Shown in pieces: positions 9,718 through 15,409 of a DNA stretch of 15,409 nt. Source of the stretch: an uncultured Bacillota bacterium (GTDB lineage: Bacteria > Bacillota > Clostridia > Peptostreptococcales > Anaerovoracaceae). The first letter of the stretch is position 1, and every line of letters starts with the position of its first letter. The notes under the pieces are model-generated. The model did not search any database, was not told the origin of the DNA, and saw only the letters and a program-made list of their open reading frames with translations. The stretch lies in contig CAMJRV010000017.1 of NCBI GenBank assembly GCA_946408315.1, positions 1-15,409 of the forward strand, in the 5' to 3' direction. Made by a program: the position numbers and the translations under genes.

Positions 9718-10111
9718 ATGATCCTAGTTGTTGTTTCAACGCATTCTGCAATGTTGTAGACAAATTAATTCCAGCCTTTTCCGCCTCTACACTGAGCCAG
9801 CTTGGAAGGCTTACGGTTTTTCTAACCGCATATGATCCGGTTCTTTTTTTATATTCCATCATATCAAACTCGATCACAACAATATATTGGCCGTCTTCAA
9901 GCCCTATATCTTGTGGCGCCGAGGCTTTTGGAATTGGAAGATTTTCATCTTCCAAGTAAGATAAGGTGATGCCGAGAGCATCAAAAGCCATTTTATAGCC
10001 TTCTTCCACCGTATCTCCCTGAGTATTGCAACCTTCAATATCAGGAAAGAAAATAGAATACCCACCATCCTCTTCTGGCTGGAAAATAGCCGGATAAAAC
10101 AATTTATTCAT
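9716..10111 (-). CDS. hicB: HicB-family antitoxin with ribbon-helix-helix tail
   Basis: Antitoxin and probable autorepressor of a HicA/HicB module. The start at 10111 is preferred over the longer frame because GGGAGG (10126-10121) sits nine bases before it; the upstream codons cross the hicA stop. The 131-residue product has the HicB N-terminal fold (YPAIFQPEEDGGYSIFFPDIEGC, about 6-28, then a helix QGDTVEEGYKMAFDAL). A C-terminal ribbon-helix-helix DNA-binding segment follows (about 95-129, VRKTVSLPSWLSVEAEKAGI). HicB normally blocks HicA and represses its own promoter. Here the partner toxin gene just upstream is broken, so this is an orphan antitoxin that may survive as a regulator, or guard against another HicA elsewhere in the genome. 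Confidence 0.92.
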   Translation of the reverse strand: MNKLFYPAIFQPEEDGGYSIFFPDIEGCNTQGDTVEEGYKMAFDALGITLSYLEDENLPIPKASAPQDIGLEDGQYIVVIEFDMMEYKKRTGSYAVRKTVSLPSWLSVEAEKAGINLSTTLQNALKQQLGS

Positions 10112-10142
10112 ACCATGCAACCTCCCTGTATTCGAAAGAGGG

Positions 10143-10301
10143 CTATTTAAGCCCTGCATCCTTTAAAATCTTTTGTTCTATGCCCTTTTTCAGGTCTTTG
10201 GAATGATAAGGAACTGTTGTGGTTCTTCCGGTTTGGGCTACAGGATATGTCAGTTATCCACATAAAAACTTAAGATCGATGAACCCTTATCAAATATTCA
10301 T
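10143..10301 (-). pseudogene. hicA: HicA toxin remnant
   Basis: The last 36 codons before TAG (10145-10143) read LTYPVAQTGRTTTVPYHSKD and end LKKGIEQKILKDAGLK. That is the typical C-terminal half of the HicA mRNA interferase. An in-frame TAA (10256-10254) comes just before. Further up, AGGGGAGAA and ATG (10301-10299) look like the original start, but the frame stops after three codons. A short GGTTCA stretch (a possible Gly-Ser of the GSH active-site motif) sits between. The alignment suggests both a deletion of the N-terminal helix region and a small insertion around 10254-10278, with the catalytic His region lost. The remnant lies in the usual order directly before hicB. Confidence 0.8.
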
Positions 10302-10365
10302 TTCTCCCCTGGCCTCGTATTATGAAGTTTTCAAAGTGCGCGTTCCTGCACTGTTATTATTTTAC

Positions 10366-10394
10366 ATTTTATACAAACGATTGTATTTTGTCAA
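10366..10394 (-). promoter_or_regulatory. Promoter of the hicA-hicB unit with a palindromic operator
   Basis: Perfect -35 TTGACA (10394-10389), 17-base spacer, -10 TAAAAT (10371-10366), reading toward hicA. The spacer contains ATACAA-ACGA-TTGTAT (10371-10386), a 16-bp palindrome ideally placed for repression by the HicB ribbon-helix-helix domain. A second short inverted repeat, AGTGC (10335-10339) with GCACT (10348-10352), lies just after the expected start of transcription. Confidence 0.8.
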
Positions 10395-10542
10395 GGGGAA
10401 TATTGTTCTTTCCTCAATTCAGGAGAGGGTATAAAAAATCAACAAATATGACAGAAAAGCAGATTGGAGAAATAAAAACTTTTTCTCGAAAAATAAGGAT
10501 TATTCTTCCATTAACTTTTTTCATCGCGAAGGTTTTATATGG
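10395..10542. other. Intergenic region between divergent promoters
   Basis: AT-rich stretch separating the leftward hic promoter from the rightward DUF1846 promoter. I see no gene with a usable ribosome binding site and no clear hairpin or repeat. With the two promoters, the gene-free span from 10302 to 10640 is regulatory. Confidence 0.5.
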
Positions 10543-10571
10543 TTGTGTATTAAAAATATTTCTGGTATAAT
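10543..10571 (+). promoter_or_regulatory. Extended -10 promoter of the DUF1846 gene
   Basis: -35 TTGTGT (10543-10548), exactly 17 bases, then TATAAT (10566-10571) preceded by TGG, giving an extended -10. Transcription would start near 10578, leaving a leader of about 60 bases before ATG at 10641. Confidence 0.8.
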
Positions 10572-10640
10572 GCTCACTGTTGTTTTAAATGACAGCGACA
10601 GGAAACGGTGATTTTGAAGTAATGGAAAACGAGGTGAACA

Positions 10641-12152
10641 ATGAAAACAGGTTTTGATGCAAGCAAGTATATCGAAGAACAGTCCAAGTACATCTTAGAG
10701 CGAGTGAACGACAAGAACAGCGAACGGCTCTATCTCGAATTCGGCGGCAAGCTGGTTCACGACAAGCACGCCATGAGAGTCCTTCCCGGATTTGACGAAA
10801 ACGCAAAGATCAAGCTGCTGGAGAAGATGAAGGATCAGGTGGAAATCATCATCTGCATCTTCGCCGGGGATATCACGACAAACAAAACCCGTCAGGATTT
10901 TGGTATCACCTACGACCTCGAAGTACTGAGATTAATCGACACGTTCAGAAAATATGACTTATCCATCAACAGCGTTGTCATCACCAGATATGAAGACCAG
11001 CCCGCCGTCAATATGTTCATCAATAAATTACAGCGGCGCGGAATCAAAACGTACAAGCATCACTTCACAAAAGGGTATCCCACCGACGTGGATACGATCG
11101 TAAGCGACGAAGGCTACGGCGCCAATCCATACGTTGAAGTAACCAAGCCTCTGGTCGTCGTAACAGGCCCGGGCGGCGGAAGCGGAAAGCTCGCGACCTG
11201 CCTGAGCCAGCTCTATCACGATTACCGCAGAGGCAAGAAGGTCCGCTACGCGAAGTTTGAAACCTTCCCGATCTGGAATCTTCCGCTGAAGCATCCTGTC
11301 AACGTAGCATATGAGGCGGCCACCACTGATCTGAAGGATGTGAACATGATCGACTCTTTCCACCTGGAAGCCTATGGACAGATGGCGGTAAATTACAACA
11401 GAGATCTGGAGGTCTTTCCGGTCATCAAGCGAATCATCGAAAAGATCACCGGAGAAGAAGCCGATTACAAATCGCCGACCGATATGGGTGTAAACAGGGC
11501 CGGTTTCTCCATTTTTGACGACGAAACGGTCAGAAGGGCTGCTGAGCAGGAAGTGATCCGCAGATATTTCATCGCGCAATGTGATTACAAAAAAGGAAAG
11601 ATCAGCGAGGATTCTCTGCTGCGTTCCAAACTCCTGATGGATGATCTGAAGCTGAAAGCGGAAGATCGCTCCGTCGTAAGACCCGCCAGAGATTATGCGG
11701 AACATAAGAGAAGCCTTGATAAGAGATATGAGAACGTGGTCGTTATGTCCATCGAAATGCCGGACGGTTCCTTTGTAACCGGAAGGAGTTCCAGGAGAAT
11801 GGTGGCGGCCGCGGCGGCAGTTCTGAATGCGATTAAAAAGCTCTGCGGTTTATCCGACGACATTTTCCTCCTTTCCCCTAACGTACTGGAGACGCTTCAG
11901 CACCTGAAGACCAATATTCTTCACAATGAAAAATCCAGCCTGAACGTAGAGGAAATCCTGAGCGCGCTGACCATTTCAGCCACGACAAATCCCTCCGCAC
12001 AGGTTGCAGTGGAAAAACTGCTTCTCCTGAACGGATGTAAAGCGCACTGTACGGCGATTTTGAGCGATCGTGACGAGCAGACGCTGCGGGATCTGGGCCT
12101 TGACGTCACAAGCGACCCGGAATATCTTACGACGAACCTGTATTTCAATTAA
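10641..12152 (+). CDS. DUF1846 (UPF0371) family protein
   Basis: A 503-residue cytosolic protein of the DUF1846/UPF0371 family, about the family's normal full length. The family is widespread in Firmicutes and its biochemical role is not established. Visible marks are the N-terminus [15 protein letters not shown], the motif [15 protein letters not shown] (30-44), and a glycine-rich P-loop-like segment [11 protein letters not shown] (176-186) after a hydrophobic strand, which suggests nucleotide binding. [17 protein letters not shown] (385-401) and the end region [10 protein letters not shown] are also visible. The start is set by GAGGTG (10631-10636), four bases before ATG. It is a single-gene transcription unit with its own promoter and a strong terminator, convergent with the peptidase gene. 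No sign of transfer or damage. Confidence 0.93.
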   Translation: MKTGFDASKYIEEQSKYILERVNDKNSERLYLEFGGKLVHDKHAMRVLPGFDENAKIKLLEKMKDQVEIIICIFAGDITTNKTRQDFGITYDLEVLRLIDTFRKYDLSINSVVITRYEDQPAVNMFINKLQRRGIKTYKHHFTKGYPTDVDTIVSDEGYGANPYVEVTKPLVVVTGPGGGSGKLATCLSQLYHDYRRGKKVRYAKFETFPIWNLPLKHPVNVAYEAATTDLKDVNMIDSFHLEAYGQMAVNYNRDLEVFPVIKRIIEKITGEEADYKSPTDMGVNRAGFSIFDDETVRRAAEQEVIRRYFIAQCDYKKGKISEDSLLRSKLLMDDLKLKAEDRSVVRPARDYAEHKRSLDKRYENVVVMSIEMPDGSFVTGRSSRRMVAAAAAVLNAIKKLCGLSDDIFLLSPNVLETLQHLKTNILHNEKSSLNVEEILSALTISATTNPSAQVAVEKLLLLNGCKAHCTAILSDRDEQTLRDLGLDVTSDPEYLTTNLYFN

Positions 12153-12163
12153 ATTCGATAAAA

Positions 12164-12179
12164 AAGTGGTTTGCCACTT
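12164..12179 (+). other. Small hairpin after the DUF1846 gene
   Basis: AAGTGG (12164-12169) pairs with CCACTT (12174-12179), 6 bp with a 4-base loop, 12 bases after the stop codon. No T run follows; it may protect the mRNA end ahead of the main terminator. Confidence 0.35.
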
Positions 12180-12183
12180 CCGC

Positions 12184-12220
12184 GAAAAAAAGAGGGATCC
12201 GCACAGGATTCCTCTTTTTT
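12184..12220. terminator. Bidirectional rho-independent terminator
   Basis: GAGGGATCC (12192-12200) pairs with GGATTCCTC (12206-12214), one G-U pair, loop GCACA. It is flanked by a run of A before and a run of T after. It ends both the DUF1846 transcript (plus) and the S41 peptidase transcript (minus). Confidence 0.9.
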
Positions 12221-12276
12221 ATAATTTATCGCTTCTTATGATTTATTCTTTTTACGATTTTTCTCTTTCTTATGAT

Positions 12277-13749
12277 CTATTTTTTCAGCAGTTCGATGGC
12301 CTTTTCCAGCTGCATATCCCGGGAATTATTCGCACCGGTAATATAATTGATCGCCGCTTTATCCAGTATACTCATCGTCGTGTAATCAAGCACGCCTCCC
12401 GCATAAAGCCCGTTTTCCTTTTGGAACTTCTTTACAGCGGCTACCGTCGCATCATCCATCGTTCCGGAAACCTTCACCGCATAGCCCAGCATGGACAGGC
12501 GCTGCTGCGCGCCGAAAACGTTCAGCCCTACGGAACCTGCGGACGGCTTCTCCTTCTCGCTCATCGGAGCGAATTCCCGGTACTTCTCCACCAAGGCCTT
12601 CGCCTCGCTATTGGAGGAATCTGCAACGACATAGTCCGGCGTGAGTCCGATGTGGTCGATTTTTTTCTTGCTCGGCGTCAGGAAATAGAGGGTGGAAAGC
12701 TTTACTCCGAATCCTTCCGAAAAGGTCTCGACCTGTTGGGCAATTCCCTTTCCAAAGGTTGTGGTTCCTACAAGCTTTGCCGTCTTGCTGTCCTGAAGCG
12801 CTCCGGCCAATATTTCCGAAGCGCTGGCGCTTCCCTCATTTACGAGCATCACGATAGGAAAGTCTATTTTCGCTGAGCCGTCGGCGGAAAATGTCTCTAT
12901 GATCTCACCCTTATGCTCAGTATACATCATCGGGCCTTTTGCCATCAACTGGTTGGCGATGCTCAACGCCGTGCTGATCAAGCCGCCCGGATTGTTCCTT
13001 TCATCGATGACGAGTCCCTTGATCCCCTGCTTTTTCAAGCCTTCAAGGGCCCGGTCAAACTCTTCGTGAGAGTCGCTGTCAAAGCTGGTGATCTGAATAT
13101 ATCCGATCTTGTTGTCCAGCATTTTGGAATTTACGGAGACTGTTTTGATCACAGCTCTGGTCAATGGGAACGTGAGTGTCTGCCCGCTTCTGTCGATAGT
13201 AACCGTGACCTTCGTTCCCACTGCTCCCCGCAGAGCGGCGGAAATCTCATCAAGCGTTTTGGAAGAAACGTCGGCGCCGTCAATTTTTTTGATGATATCT
13301 CCGGCTTTGATCCCGGACTTCTCAGCAGGCGTACCGCTGATGGGCGCGACGACGCGGCATTGGCCGTCGTAGATTTCTATACTCAGGCCGACTCCGCTGT
13401 ATTCTCCGGCAACCGCTTCCACGAAGTCTTCTGCTTGTCCGTTTGTTTCATAATAGACGCTGTATGGATCTTCGAGGGAGTTGGTCACTCCCTCGAATGC
13501 GCCGTTGATCAGTTGTTGATAGGTAACGTCATCTTTATAGTTTTCTTTGATATACTCGATATACGCTCTCAGCGTCTTCATCTGCTGATCCGGATCGTCA
13601 TCTCCGGCTACCGCGGCGTAAACGACAAGGCCGTTTGACCCGAACAGACCGGGAATCATCATGACGAACGAGAATGAAGAAAGAATCATCGCAAGTACAA
13701 TGACAAATGCGACTACTTTAACGACTTTTCTGCTTTTTCCTGAACCCAA
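12277..13749 (-). CDS. C-terminal processing peptidase (S41) with PDZ and peptidoglycan-binding domains
   Basis: Membrane-anchored serine protease that cleaves envelope proteins near their C-termini. The start is TTG at 13749, seven bases after AAAGGGGG. The order over 490 residues is a membrane anchor (about 9-36), an S41 N-terminal helical part (about 55-110), and PDZ (about 117-187, GVGLSIEIYDGQCRVVAPIS). The S41 protease core follows (about 195-375), then a PG_binding_1 domain (about 408-465, FGAQQRLSMLGYAVKVSG). The Ser/Lys/Gln catalytic set is present: Ser309 in GSASASEI, Lys334 in TFGKG and Gln338, the same spacing as in the Bacillus CtpB protease. It lies 28 bases after the DUF1934 stop, so the two are probably co-transcribed. 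The wall-binding tail suggests action at the wall or on sporulation or wall-hydrolase partners; the substrate is not visible. Confidence 0.95.
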   Translation of the reverse strand: MGSGKSRKVVKVVAFVIVLAMILSSFSFVMMIPGLFGSNGLVVYAAVAGDDDPDQQMKTLRAYIEYIKENYKDDVTYQQLINGAFEGVTNSLEDPYSVYYETNGQAEDFVEAVAGEYSGVGLSIEIYDGQCRVVAPISGTPAEKSGIKAGDIIKKIDGADVSSKTLDEISAALRGAVGTKVTVTIDRSGQTLTFPLTRAVIKTVSVNSKMLDNKIGYIQITSFDSDSHEEFDRALEGLKKQGIKGLVIDERNNPGGLISTALSIANQLMAKGPMMYTEHKGEIIETFSADGSAKIDFPIVMLVNEGSASASEILAGALQDSKTAKLVGTTTFGKGIAQQVETFSEGFGVKLSTLYFLTPSKKKIDHIGLTPDYVVADSSNSEAKALVEKYREFAPMSEKEKPSAGSVGLNVFGAQQRLSMLGYAVKVSGTMDDATVAAVKKFQKENGLYAGGVLDYTTMSILDKAAINYITGANNSRDMQLEKAIELLKK

Positions 13750-13777
13750 ATTTTTACCCCCTTTGCGGCTTACGCCA

Positions 13778-14206
13778 TTAAATAATTTCTATGTCGAGAA
13801 TACTTCTTCCCTCGGAAAGTCCTCTCAGGCTGATGTGATAATCGATGTTCAGCGAACCTTTACACTCGGCTGTTTCAATTTTATTCACGATGCCGTTTGT
13901 CAGAACCTCCATCTCTACAGAGCCGAATGGCGTATCATAGTAACCTTTGAACCGCTTGCCCTTCTCAAACTCGATTTCCGTATCGAAACCGATGCTTTCG
14001 CCAAACCGTTTCATCTTTATATTGTCACCTGTGATTTTCAGGCTGGTCGTACAGCCCTCCATTCCGGAAAATTCACTTTCATCGTACAGCAAATAGACCG
14101 AATCGTCTTTCACATAGTATTTGCCCTCGGTCACAAACTCCAGCTGATCCTCTTCGGAGTCGGATGTTACCTGCTTTCCAATAATTTTTAACATGATATC
14201 TTTCAT
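13778..14206 (-). CDS. DUF1934 family protein (YwiB-like beta-barrel)
   Basis: Small cytosolic protein of 142 residues, usual for DUF1934, a calycin-like beta-barrel family of unknown role. The start is ATG at 14206 after AGGAGGTG (14218-14211). The longer frame from 14254 is rejected because its first codons overlap the -35 and -10 of the promoter. The sequence is strongly beta-rich, with alternating strands such as KYYVKDDSVYLLYDES, CTTSLKITGDNIKMKRFG and YYDTPFGSVEMEVLT. The family end DYHISLRG is present near the C-terminus. It is first in a unit with the S41 peptidase, which follows after 28 bases. No catalytic residues can be pointed to. Confidence 0.87.
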   Translation of the reverse strand: MKDIMLKIIGKQVTSDSEEDQLEFVTEGKYYVKDDSVYLLYDESEFSGMEGCTTSLKITGDNIKMKRFGESIGFDTEIEFEKGKRFKGYYDTPFGSVEMEVLTNGIVNKIETAECKGSLNIDYHISLRGLSEGRSILDIEII

Positions 14207-14225
14207 ATGCCACCTCCTTTTCGTT

Positions 14226-14254
14226 AGTATATCATATTCCATTAAAATCTTCAA
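14226..14254 (-). promoter_or_regulatory. Promoter of the DUF1934-peptidase unit
   Basis: -35 TTGAAG (14254-14249), 17-base spacer, -10 TATACT (14231-14226) preceded by TGA, an extended -10. The expected transcription start lies a few bases before the DUF1934 ribosome binding site, so the leader is very short. Confidence 0.78.
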
Positions 14255-14280
14255 TTTGACGCAAAATATTTTGAAATAGC

Positions 14281-14305
14281 AAAAAGCGCATGGATCATGC
14301 GCTTT
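14281..14305 (-). terminator. Main terminator of the ddl unit
   Basis: AAAGCGCAT pairs perfectly with ATGCGCTTT (14283-14291 and 14297-14305), loop 5, and the minus-strand transcript continues TTTTTGC. It separates the ddl unit from the DUF1934 promoter. Confidence 0.88.
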
Positions 14306-14316
14306 CAGAGCTTATG

Positions 14317-14344
14317 GATAAAACCGCCAAAGAAGCGGCCGGTT
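14317..14344 (-). terminator. Second hairpin, tandem terminator
   Basis: On the minus strand AACCGGCC (14344-14337) pairs with GGCGGTT (14328-14322) with one bulged G, loop about 8, followed by TTATCC. It sits five bases after the small ORF's stop and just before the main terminator. Confidence 0.5.
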
Positions 14345-14348
14345 CGGA

Positions 14349-14477
14349 CTAGACCTCCGTCTGCCTGCCCAATTTCTTCAAGGTTTCCTCGCTGTCGTTT
14401 TCATAGTCGATATCCGTCTCGGAAGGCATATCCTTCATGCTTTCCCGCTTTGCGCTTTGAACATTTTTAAAATCCAT
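14349..14477 (-). CDS. Small acidic protein, 42 residues, unknown
   Basis: The frame reads MDFKNVQSAKRESMKDMPSE and ends LKKLGRQTEV. AGGAGGTG sits eight bases before ATG, as strong a site as any in the window. It begins 51 bases after the ddl stop and ends just before two terminator hairpins, so it is the last gene of the ddl transcript. The protein is hydrophilic with an acidic middle (ETDIDYENDSEE), no membrane segment and no signal peptide. I do not recognise a family. It is too short for common gene-finding cut-offs and is easily missed. Confidence 0.7.
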   Translation of the reverse strand: MDFKNVQSAKRESMKDMPSETDIDYENDSEETLKKLGRQTEV

Positions 14478-14528
14478 GTTTTCTTCACCTCCTGATATTA
14501 ATGTGACCTCAGAAAGTGTTTTTATGCA

Positions 14529-15409
14529 TTACAATCCACGTTTGGCTTGATACCGCTCAAACCCGAGATCGATGATCTGTTCGATCAGGTCGGGATAAGG
14601 GACGCCGGCTTCCGCCCAAAGCAGAGGAAACATGCTGTATTTCGTAAAGCCCGGAATCGTGTTGATTTCGTTCAGATAAATCCTGTCTGTCTCCCGTTCC
14701 AGAAAGAAGTCGACCCTCGCATAGCCGCAGCAGTCCAGAAGCCGGTATGCCTCGATTGCGATGGATTTGATCTCTTCCGCCGTTTCCCTGGAAATGTCCG
14801 CAGGAATACACAGTTTGGACTGTCCGCCGTCAAAATATTTTGCCTTGTAGCTGTAAAATTCCTCAGACGGCAGAATTTCTCCCACTGCCGCCGCCGCAGG
14901 GTTGTGATTTCCGAGGACGCCCGTTTCAATTTCCCGGCAGTCGAGCCCTTCCTCCAAAACGAGCCGGCGGTCATACTTTGCCGCCTCGATAATCGCCGCC
15001 TTTAATTCCTCCGTCGTCTTTGCCTTGTTGATGCCGACGCTGGAGCCCATGTTGGCCGGCTTTACAAAGATTGGATAGGAAAGATACTTTTCAATCCGGC
15101 TCACAGCGCCGTCCAGATCCTTCAGGACATCTTCTTTGTGGAGCGTCAGATGCCTGCAGATAGGCAGGTCATTCTTTGCGAAGACCTCTTTCGCCAGTGC
15201 TTTATCCATCGCAGCTGCAGAACCGAGTACGCCGCAGCCCCCGTAAGGGATATCCGCCATTTCAAACAGACCTTGGATCGTTCCGTCCTCGCCGTATGGT
15301 CCGTGCAGAATCGGAAGGGCGAAATCGATATGATCCTTCAGGGATCTGCCTCCCGCTCCGAGAACGGTAATCGCGTATTTTTCCGGCGCTTCCGAAAGCG
15401 CCGCCTCCG
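14529..15409 (-). CDS. ddl: D-alanine--D-alanine ligase, 5' end outside the window
   Basis: ATP-grasp enzyme that joins two D-alanines for the peptidoglycan stem peptide. The visible 292 residues run in frame to the window edge (first full codon at 15407); about 60-70 N-terminal residues are missing. Key parts seen are HGPYGEDGTIQG (visible residues 35-46), the ATP-binding KPANMGSSVGINKA (116-129) and REIETGVLGN (158-167). Also present are the omega-loop region FYSYKAKYFDG (184-194) and the metal ligands D233, E247 and N249 in RVDFFLE and NEINTIPGFT. The YKAKY pattern fits a normal D-Ala-D-Ala ligase, not a VanA-type D-Ala-D-Lac ligase, although the exact specificity is inferred. The ATG at 15260 lies inside the conserved core and is not the start. 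It is followed in the same unit by the 42-residue ORF. Confidence 0.96.
   Translation of the reverse strand, partial: EAALSEAPEKYAITVLGAGGRSLKDHIDFALPILHGPYGEDGTIQGLFEMADIPYGGCGVLGSAAAMDKALAKEVFAKNDLPICRHLTLHKEDVLKDLDGAVSRIEKYLSYPIFVKPANMGSSVGINKAKTTEELKAAIIEAAKYDRRLVLEEGLDCREIETGVLGNHNPAAAAVGEILPSEEFYSYKAKYFDGGQSKLCIPADISRETAEEIKSIAIEAYRLLDCCGYARVDFFLERETDRIYLNEINTIPGFTKYSMFPLLWAEAGVPYPDLIEQIIDLGFERYQAKRGL

Noticed and set aside
10254..10262. Perfect DnaA-box match TTATCCACA
   Set aside because: A single copy inside the hicA remnant with no cluster, AT-rich unwinding element or dnaA/dnaN genes; likely chance.
10448..10570. 40-codon frame with a hydrophobic segment before the DUF1846 gene
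   Set aside because: The nearest purine-rich site is about 19 bases from ATG and the frame overlaps the DUF1846 promoter.
12233..12281. Direct repeat TTCTTATGATTTATT / TTCTTATGATCTATT
   Set aside because: Only two short AT-rich copies, one touching the end of the peptidase gene; no sign of function.
14207..14254. Longer DUF1934 start at 14254
   Set aside because: The extra codons overlap the -35 and -10 boxes, and the internal ATG at 14206 has a strong ribosome site.

Overview
The window looks like a piece of a Firmicutes chromosome, class Clostridia. The signs are strong GGAGG-type ribosome binding sites, two TTG starts, SLH surface-layer domains, UPF0371/DUF1846, a DUF1934 protein, an S41 peptidase with a peptidoglycan-binding tail, and an intermediate base composition. 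The family or genus cannot be fixed from the sequence alone.

Region by region. (1) 1-1830: a complete large serine recombinase (TndX/TnpX type, DUF4368 tail) reads rightward. It is followed by a hairpin and ACAGG-core 18-bp near-repeats. This looks like the right end of an integrative element or transposon whose body lies to the left of the window. (2) 1846-2060: a long imperfect palindrome of about 215 bp with no coding content. (3) 2082-9300, minus strand: a two-gene surface operon. It encodes a secreted protein with three SLH domains and then, after a hairpin terminator or attenuator, a secreted protein of about 2044 residues that starts at TTG. (4) 9312-10301, minus strand: two decayed toxin-antitoxin loci. 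A yefM/yoeB-type pair has a frameshift in a 7-G run of the antitoxin and a toxin reduced to its last ~32 codons. A hicA/hicB-type pair has a broken hicA and an intact HicB with a ribbon-helix-helix tail, plus a strong promoter carrying a palindromic operator. (5) 10540-12220, plus strand: a DUF1846 gene with its own extended -10 promoter, closed by a bidirectional terminator. (6) 12277-15409, minus strand: a cell-envelope block. In order of transcription it holds ddl (5' end outside the window), an unreported 42-residue small ORF, tandem terminators, a new promoter, DUF1934, and an S41/PDZ peptidase with a PG-binding domain.

The right third (from about 10540) reads as ordinary chromosome concerned with the envelope. 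The left two thirds are accessory: a mobile-element end, a foldback element, a surface-protein operon and toxin-antitoxin remnants. The SLH gene borrows its ribosome binding site from the last codons of the dead toxin, so the surface operon now sits where it would be read through from the old toxin-antitoxin transcription units. No CRISPR array, tRNA or rRNA was seen.
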